Origin: JABCPO02 sp963513115
Lineage (GTDB): Bacteria > Bacillota > Clostridia > TANB77 > CAG-508
DNA: 9,509 nucleotides
Direction of reading: 5' to 3'
Assembly (NCBI GenBank): GCA_963513115.1
Contig: CAUPPN010000031.1
Coordinates: 1 to 9,509 of the forward strand
The notes beneath the pieces are model-generated. The model did not search any database. It worked only from the letters and a program-made list of their open reading frames with translations, and was not told the origin of the DNA. This document shows, piece after piece, positions 5,576 to 9,509 of this stretch (position 1 is the first letter of the stretch; each line of letters begins with the position of its first letter). The position numbers and the translations under genes were made by a program.

Positions 5576-6718
5576 TTATATAAGGTCATTTAAAACAATA
5601 TCAATTATTTCATTTGAAGCATATGGTTTACCTATTTTTTTTGAATTAATTTTCATATTTTTAATATAGTTAGGATCATTTTTTATTTTATTTGTTATTT
5701 CATGAATATTTTCTTTTGTAATATGAACACCGGCATTATTACTTACTATATATTTAGTGTTAGCCTCTTCTTGACCAGGTAGTGGATTTATTATAAGAAG
5801 AGCAACCCCCTTAGCTATCGCCTCAGATGTAGTTAAACCTCCGGGCTTTGAAACTATGAAATCAGAGATATCCATTAATTCATTAACATTATTAGCAAAT
5901 TTAATTAAAGTTATATTATTAAAATTATTTTCTTCTATATATTTTTTGTAATTATTATATAATTCTTCATTTTTCCCAGTTATAACAATAAAATGATAAT
6001 CAGATAGAGAAGTAGATAAAGTACTTAATGTATCTATTAATGAAGAATTAGAAAGTCCTAAAGCTCCACCAGCAAAAAAAATAGTAGATTTCTTATTATC
6101 TGGAATATTTAGTTCTTTTCTTAATTCACTTTTTTTAATATCAGAAATACTAGTTTTAAATACTTCTTTAATAGGAATACCTGTTACATGAACCCTATTT
6201 TTATCCATAATATCATTTTCTATAATAGTATTTTTCATTTGTTCTGTTGCTACAAACAAGTGATTTAGATAATCAGGGAATCCAAACCAAAAACCATGTA
6301 CCTCATAATCAGTAATTATTGTAGAAACTGGTATATCATTTGAAATACGCCCTGATTTTTTTGCATAAGTTGCCATAACTGTAGCAAATGGATGGGTACA
6401 AATTATATGACTGGGCTTAAATTCATCAAAGAGATTAATTATTAGAGGTGAAAGCATTTTAACTGCAAATTTGCTTAAATCAAGCATATAACCACTATTT
6501 GTATCATAATACATTCTTTTAGAGATACCATGAAATTTTCTAGAAGCTAAATTATAAAATTCTATTGAAAATTTATTAATATCATGACTGACATATTCTA
6601 AAGCATCAACAATTTTTACATTATATTCACCCCTAGATTGTATTTCTTGTAATAAGGAATTAGCAGCAGAATTATGCCCACCACCAAACGAACCTGATAA
6701 AATTAAAATGTTTTTCAA
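5576..6718 (-). CDS. Processive diacylglycerol glycosyltransferase (MGDG synthase/UgtP-like, GT28)
   Basis: Family members transfer glucose or galactose from a UDP-sugar to diacylglycerol at the inner face of the membrane, making glycolipids and, in many Firmicutes, the lipoteichoic acid anchor. The 380-residue protein has the N-domain glycine motif SGSFGGGH (8-15) and the THPF and TDYEVHGFW segments expected for the lipid-binding half. The C-domain shows FFAGGALGL, KPGGLT (291-296) with TSEA, and PLPGQEE (312-318), the nucleotide-sugar binding signature shared with MurG. The TTG at 6718 is chosen because GGAGGT (6723-6728) lies 4 bases upstream; a farther TTG at 6730 would place that ribosome site inside the coding sequence. 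No signal peptide or membrane span is seen, as expected for a peripheral enzyme. MurG is excluded because the N-domain matches MGDG synthase. The sugar donor and number of sugars added cannot be read from sequence. Confidence 0.88.
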   Translation of the reverse strand: MKNILILSGSFGGGHNSAANSLLQEIQSRGEYNVKIVDALEYVSHDINKFSIEFYNLASRKFHGISKRMYYDTNSGYMLDLSKFAVKMLSPLIINLFDEFKPSHIICTHPFATVMATYAKKSGRISNDIPVSTIITDYEVHGFWFGFPDYLNHLFVATEQMKNTIIENDIMDKNRVHVTGIPIKEVFKTSISDIKKSELRKELNIPDNKKSTIFFAGGALGLSNSSLIDTLSTLSTSLSDYHFIVITGKNEELYNNYKKYIEENNFNNITLIKFANNVNELMDISDFIVSKPGGLTTSEAIAKGVALLIINPLPGQEEANTKYIVSNNAGVHITKENIHEITNKIKNDPNYIKNMKINSKKIGKPYASNEIIDIVLNDLI

Positions 6719-6722
6719 AATA

Positions 6723-6728
6723 ACCTCC
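6723..6728 (-). promoter_or_regulatory. Ribosome binding site that sets a TTG start for the glycosyltransferase
   Basis: Read on the minus strand, GGAGGT is followed after 4 bases by TTG (6718-6716) and the conserved start KNILILSG. There is no in-frame ATG nearby, so TTG is the most likely initiator. Confidence 0.75.
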
Positions 6729-6844
6729 AAAATGTATATAGTATTTTTTAATATTACTTTTAATTAAGTATAATTATATATGAAAAAAAGGGAAAAAGAA
6801 ATAGTAGGTAGAAATAGAATATAAATAATAAATAATATATAATA

Positions 6845-6873
6845 TTGAAGAAATTAAATGGAATTAATATAAT
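6845..6873 (+). promoter_or_regulatory. Candidate sigma-A promoter for murF
   Basis: TTGAAG (6845-6850) and TATAAT (6868-6873) are separated by 17 bases, giving a start near 6880 and a leader of about 60 bases before murF. The 211-base divergent region (6731-6941) is otherwise plain A/T-rich sequence; I saw no riboswitch-like fold or operator palindrome in it, and no minus-strand promoter that stands out for the glycosyltransferase gene. Confidence 0.5.
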
Positions 6874-6941
6874 ACATATAATAAAATAAAAAAATATAGT
6901 TTGAAGTAGCAAAAAATTCCGGACTAAAATAAGGGGAAATT

Positions 6942-8303
6942 ATGAAAATAAAAATAAATGATGTTATTGATAAAATAAATGGAAAGATTGTGAAAGGTAC
7001 AGGAGAAGATTATTTTTCAAGACTAATACAAAATAGCTTAGAAATAAAAGAAGGTGATACATTTGTTGCAGCAAAGGGTGAGAAAACAGATGGACATAAA
7101 TATATAAAATCAGCAATAGATAATGGTGCTAAAACTTGTATAATTACAGATGATACAATTGATTTATCTGAATATGATATTACAATTGTATATGTTAAAG
7201 AACATAGAAAAGCATTACAAATAATTGCAAAAGAAATGATGAAAAATATAGATATAAAGAAAATTGCAATAACTGGAAGTGTTGGAAAAACTTCAACAAG
7301 AAAAGCTGTATATAATGTTGTGTCAGAAAAATATGATACATATGAAACAGAAAAAAATTATAATGGTGTAATTGGACTTCCACTTACAGCAAGTAAATTA
7401 GAAAATGAAGAACTTGCAGTATTTGAAATGGGTATGAATGGCATGGGCGAAATAGAAATATTAACAGACATAGTAAGACCTGATATTGCAATAATTACAA
7501 ATATTGGATCTTCACACATTGGAATTTTAGGAAGTATAGAAAATATATTAAAAGCTAAAATGGAAATAGTAAAAGGTATACCTAAAGATGGACATTTAGT
7601 ATTAAATGCAGATGATATTATGCTACAAAAAGTAATAAGTGAAAAAGAAAAATATAATTGCAATGTAGTTACTTATGGAATAGATAAAGATGCAGATTTT
7701 AAAGTTGAAGATATTAATGTTGAAGAAGCAGAAGAAAAAACTAAAATAACAGTAAATGGAAAAATATATGAAATAAATAGTATAGCAAAACATGATATAT
7801 ATAATAATTTAGTTGCGATAGTTGTTGGTAATTTATTAAAAATGGATGAAATGGATATACAAAGAGGGCTTGCAAAAACAAAGAAGGAAAAAAGAAGGCT
7901 TGAAAAAATTGAAAAATCAGGAATGACTATATATGATGATACATATAATGCTAGCTACGAATCTGTAAAAGCAGCTATAGAAACATTTAAAATGTTAAAA
8001 ATAGAAGGAAGAATGGTATATATTTTAGGAGATGTATTTGAATTAAATGAATTTGCAGAAGAATATCATAGAAAAATAGGTAAAATACTTAGCAAAGCAA
8101 AAATTGATTTATTAATTACGGCCGGAGAAAATTCTAAATACATTAATGAAGAAGTTTTAAAAGTTAAACATATAGAAAATTATCATTTTAAAGATAAAGA
8201 TGAGGTGATAAAAAATCTAGGACTATTAAAAGAAGGTGATACTGTTTTGATTAAGGCATCAAATGGGATGAAATTTGATGAAATAGTAAAAAACATAAAA
8301 TAG
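6942..8303 (+). CDS. murF: UDP-N-acetylmuramoyl-tripeptide--D-alanyl-D-alanine ligase MurF
   Basis: MurF is the cytoplasmic ligase that adds D-Ala-D-Ala to the UDP-MurNAc-tripeptide, the last soluble step of peptidoglycan precursor synthesis. The three Mur ligase domains are visible in 453 residues, the usual length. The N-terminal substrate-binding domain includes FVAAKGEKTDGHKY. The ATPase domain has P-loop GSVGKTS (112-118), then NYNGVIGLPL, EMGMNGMGE (162-170), NIGSSHIG (187-194) and the AKMEI segment that in the family carries the carbamylated lysine. The C-terminal domain opens with DDTYNAS (332-338) and contains GDVFEL. MurF rather than MurE or MurC is indicated by EMG, the DDTYNAS form and the absence of a meso-diaminopimelate motif. 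AGGGGA at 6932-6937 lies 4 bases before the ATG. It is a single-gene unit with its own promoter and a terminator downstream, not part of a dcw cluster here. Confidence 0.93.
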   Translation: MKIKINDVIDKINGKIVKGTGEDYFSRLIQNSLEIKEGDTFVAAKGEKTDGHKYIKSAIDNGAKTCIITDDTIDLSEYDITIVYVKEHRKALQIIAKEMMKNIDIKKIAITGSVGKTSTRKAVYNVVSEKYDTYETEKNYNGVIGLPLTASKLENEELAVFEMGMNGMGEIEILTDIVRPDIAIITNIGSSHIGILGSIENILKAKMEIVKGIPKDGHLVLNADDIMLQKVISEKEKYNCNVVTYGIDKDADFKVEDINVEEAEEKTKITVNGKIYEINSIAKHDIYNNLVAIVVGNLLKMDEMDIQRGLAKTKKEKRRLEKIEKSGMTIYDDTYNASYESVKAAIETFKMLKIEGRMVYILGDVFELNEFAEEYHRKIGKILSKAKIDLLITAGENSKYINEEVLKVKHIENYHFKDKDEVIKNLGLLKEGDTVLIKASNGMKFDEIVKNIK

Positions 8304-8325
8304 AAAATAATAAAAATAGTATAAA

Positions 8326-8354
8326 AAAAGAGCTACAGAAATTGTAACTCTTTT
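8326..8354. terminator. Bidirectional terminator between murF and tRNA-fMet
   Basis: AAAAGAG (8326-8332) pairs with CTCTTTT (8348-8354), with one mismatch and then four further pairs (TACA with TGTA) closing a 5-base loop. On the plus strand the tail is TTTTAATAAT, ending murF. On the minus strand the stem is followed by seven T in a row, a stronger signal that would end the tRNA transcript a few bases past its CCA. Confidence 0.8.
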
Positions 8355-8359
8355 AATAA

Positions 8360-8435
8360 TGGTAGCGGGGGATAGACTCGAACTATCGACCTTCGGGTTA
8401 TGAGCCCGACGAGCTGCCAACTGCTCTACCCCGCG
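8360..8435 (-). tRNA. Initiator tRNA-Met (fMet), anticodon CAT, CCA encoded
   Basis: The minus strand folds into a complete 76-base cloverleaf. The acceptor arm is CGCGGGG against CCCCGCT with discriminator A and encoded CCA. The D stem is GAGC/GCTC, the anticodon stem is TCGGG/CCCGA around CTCATAA, and the T stem is GATAG/CTATC. Initiator identity is shown by the three G-C pairs next to the anticodon loop, the A11-U24 pair and an unpaired 1-72 position. The mismatch is C1/U72, whereas most bacterial initiators have C1/A72. The gene lies between a consensus promoter and a strong minus-strand terminator and is transcribed alone. Confidence 0.95.
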
Positions 8436-8445
8436 ATATACTTAT

Positions 8446-8474
8446 ATTATAGTATATCAATTACTTTTTGTCAA
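8446..8474 (-). promoter_or_regulatory. Perfect consensus sigma-A promoter of the initiator tRNA
   Basis: On the minus strand TTGACA (8474-8469) and TATAAT (8451-8446) are exact consensus hexamers 17 bases apart. Transcription would start about 8438-8439, leaving only 3-4 bases before the mature tRNA 5' end. The strength fits a highly expressed stable RNA. Confidence 0.9.
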
Positions 8475-8631
8475 ATATTGATTATATTAGAGTTGATTTA
8501 ATATATTTAATAGATATTAATTTTAGTATTTAGAAATAGATGGTTATAAAAATTAAATTAAAAATTAAAAATCGAAAAATAAAAATAAAAGAATAAGATT
8601 AAAAAAAGTTACAAAAAAATAGAAATTATTA

Positions 8632-8660
8632 ATGAAAATGTAATGAAAATATGATATAAA
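8632..8660 (+). promoter_or_regulatory. Candidate extended -10 promoter for the dnaJ-like gene
   Basis: TATAAA (8655-8660) is preceded by TG at 8652-8653, giving an extended -10 form, and by ATGAAA (8632-8637) 17 bases upstream. The start would lie near 8667, close to the ribosome site GGGAG (8679-8683). I see no CIRCE-type inverted repeat here, so HrcA control is not indicated. The rest of 8475-8631 is A/T-rich with no recognisable element. Confidence 0.4.
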
Positions 8661-8692
8661 AGAAATAGATGTTTTATTGGGAGAAAATTAAA

Positions 8693-9509
8693 ATGGGTTT
8701 TAAAGATTATTATGAAATATTAGGAATTACAACTACTAAAGTAAGCTCTGAAGATATTAAAAATGCATATAGAAATCAAGCAAAAAAATTTCATCCAGAT
8801 ATTAATACAGAAGATAATGATGAAAAAATAAAAGATATAAATGAAGCATATAAAATATTATCAGATGCACAAAAGAAGAAAAAATATGATAGACTTTGGA
8901 TTAGTTATGTAGGAAGAAATAAAAAAGAAAATAAAACATATGATTATATGGAAAAAGATAAAACTTTTAATGAAGAATTTTCTTCTATATTTTTTGGCAA
9001 TGCATTTTTTCAGAAAAAGCCATATGATGAACAAGAAGATTTAAATGTTTATATAAATCTAAAAATATCTATAAAAGAGGCATATAATGGGACAGAAAAG
9101 ACAATACTATATTCAGGAAAAGAAATACCAATAAAAATACCAGAAAGAGTGTCAAATTATACACAAATAAGAATTAAACACTTAGGTAAAAGAGATAAGT
9201 CAAAAATTAGAATGCCTGGAGATTTAATAATTACACTAGATATACAAGATAGTGAAAAATATACAATAGAAGGTTTAGATATTGTAAAAAAAGTATATGT
9301 TACACCAGCACAAGTAGTTCTTGGAACAAAACTAGAAGAAGAAGTTTTTGATGAAAACTATTTATTAGTTATACCTAAAAATATATCTAATTTTAAAAAG
9401 ATAATTATAAAAGGAAAAGGATTAAAGAAAAATAATACTCATAAAGGAAATTTAATATTTGAGGTTATTATAAAAATTCCAGAAGATATAAGTGAAGAAG
9501 AAATAGAGT
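8693..9509 (+). CDS. DnaJ/CbpA-type J-domain co-chaperone without zinc finger, 3' end missing
   Basis: The frame is open to the window end, showing 272 residues. Residues 5-70 form a J domain (DYYEILGI, then HPD at 34-36, then NEAYKILSD and KYDRL), the part that stimulates DnaK ATP hydrolysis. A short Phe-containing stretch (FSSIFFGNAFF) stands where the G/F linker lies. From about residue 117 (DLNVYINLKISIKEAYNGTEK) the sequence matches the DnaJ C-terminal substrate-binding domain, including VYVTPAQVVLGTKLEEEV. None of the CxxCxGxG zinc repeats is present and no cysteine is seen at all, which separates it from full DnaJ and makes it CbpA-like (type B). GGGAG at 8679-8683 supports the ATG at 8693. 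It is transcribed away from the initiator tRNA. No dnaK or grpE is visible, so it may be a secondary J protein. Confidence 0.88.
   Translation, partial: MGFKDYYEILGITTTKVSSEDIKNAYRNQAKKFHPDINTEDNDEKIKDINEAYKILSDAQKKKKYDRLWISYVGRNKKENKTYDYMEKDKTFNEEFSSIFFGNAFFQKKPYDEQEDLNVYINLKISIKEAYNGTEKTILYSGKEIPIKIPERVSNYTQIRIKHLGKRDKSKIRMPGDLIITLDIQDSEKYTIEGLDIVKKVYVTPAQVVLGTKLEEEVFDENYLLVIPKNISNFKKIIIKGKGLKKNNTHKGNLIFEVIIKIPEDISEEEIE

Noticed and set aside
6719..6730. TTG at 6730 as the glycosyltransferase start
   Set aside because: Its second and third codons are the GGAGGT ribosome site itself, which fits the TTG at 6718.
6731..6941. A riboswitch or regulatory RNA in the murF/glycosyltransferase divergent region
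   Set aside because: The sequence is nearly all A/T with no stable paired structure or recognisable motif apart from the murF promoter.
1..9509. CRISPR arrays, phage genes, toxin-antitoxin pairs or defence systems
   Set aside because: No regularly spaced repeats, phage-type genes or small gene pairs were seen on either strand; essentially all coding sequence is assigned to housekeeping families apart from one unknown membrane protein.

Overview
The window is very AT-rich and reads as the chromosome of a low-GC Bacillota, most likely a clostridial lineage. The evidence is the A/T-loaded codon use, TTG as one likely start codon, strong purine-rich Shine-Dalgarno sites, and the gene order tadA - small SRP RNA - dnaX - ybaB - recR, which is the yaaJ-scr-dnaX-yaaK-recR order of Bacillus subtilis. 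TGA acts as a stop and TGG as Trp, so the standard bacterial code fits. I cannot name the species.

Layout. Bases 1-1691 (+) hold the 3' end of a DnaC/DnaI-type helicase loader, tadA and an unrecognised membrane-anchored protein, all overlapping at their junctions. A promoter and the small SRP RNA follow (1771-1885). The next + strand cluster is dnaX (1907-3567, split in two frames), ybaB (3614-3952), recR (3952-4547, broken by a frameshift) and minC (4554-5510). A perfect hairpin at 5511-5534 terminates transcription from both sides. On the - strand, 5576-6718 encodes a GT28-family diacylglycerol glycosyltransferase. Across a divergent promoter region, murF (6942-8303, +) follows. A second two-way terminator separates murF from an initiator tRNA-Met on the - strand (8360-8435), which has a perfect consensus promoter. 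The window ends inside a DnaJ/CbpA-type co-chaperone gene (8693 onward, +).

How the genes work together. The content is housekeeping: helicase loading and the clamp loader (dnaC, dnaX), recombinational repair (recR, ybaB), decoding and initiation (tadA, tRNA-fMet), membrane protein targeting (SRP RNA), envelope synthesis and division (murF, glycosyltransferase, minC) and protein folding (dnaJ-like). I found no phage, transposon, CRISPR or defence system, and no convincing new system.

The points worth a second look are: the dnaX break exactly where a short gamma-like product would end; a break of the same sign about 1.1 kb later in recR; a roughly 100-residue charged insertion inside the MinC N-terminal domain; and a C1/U72 instead of C1/A72 mismatch in the initiator tRNA.
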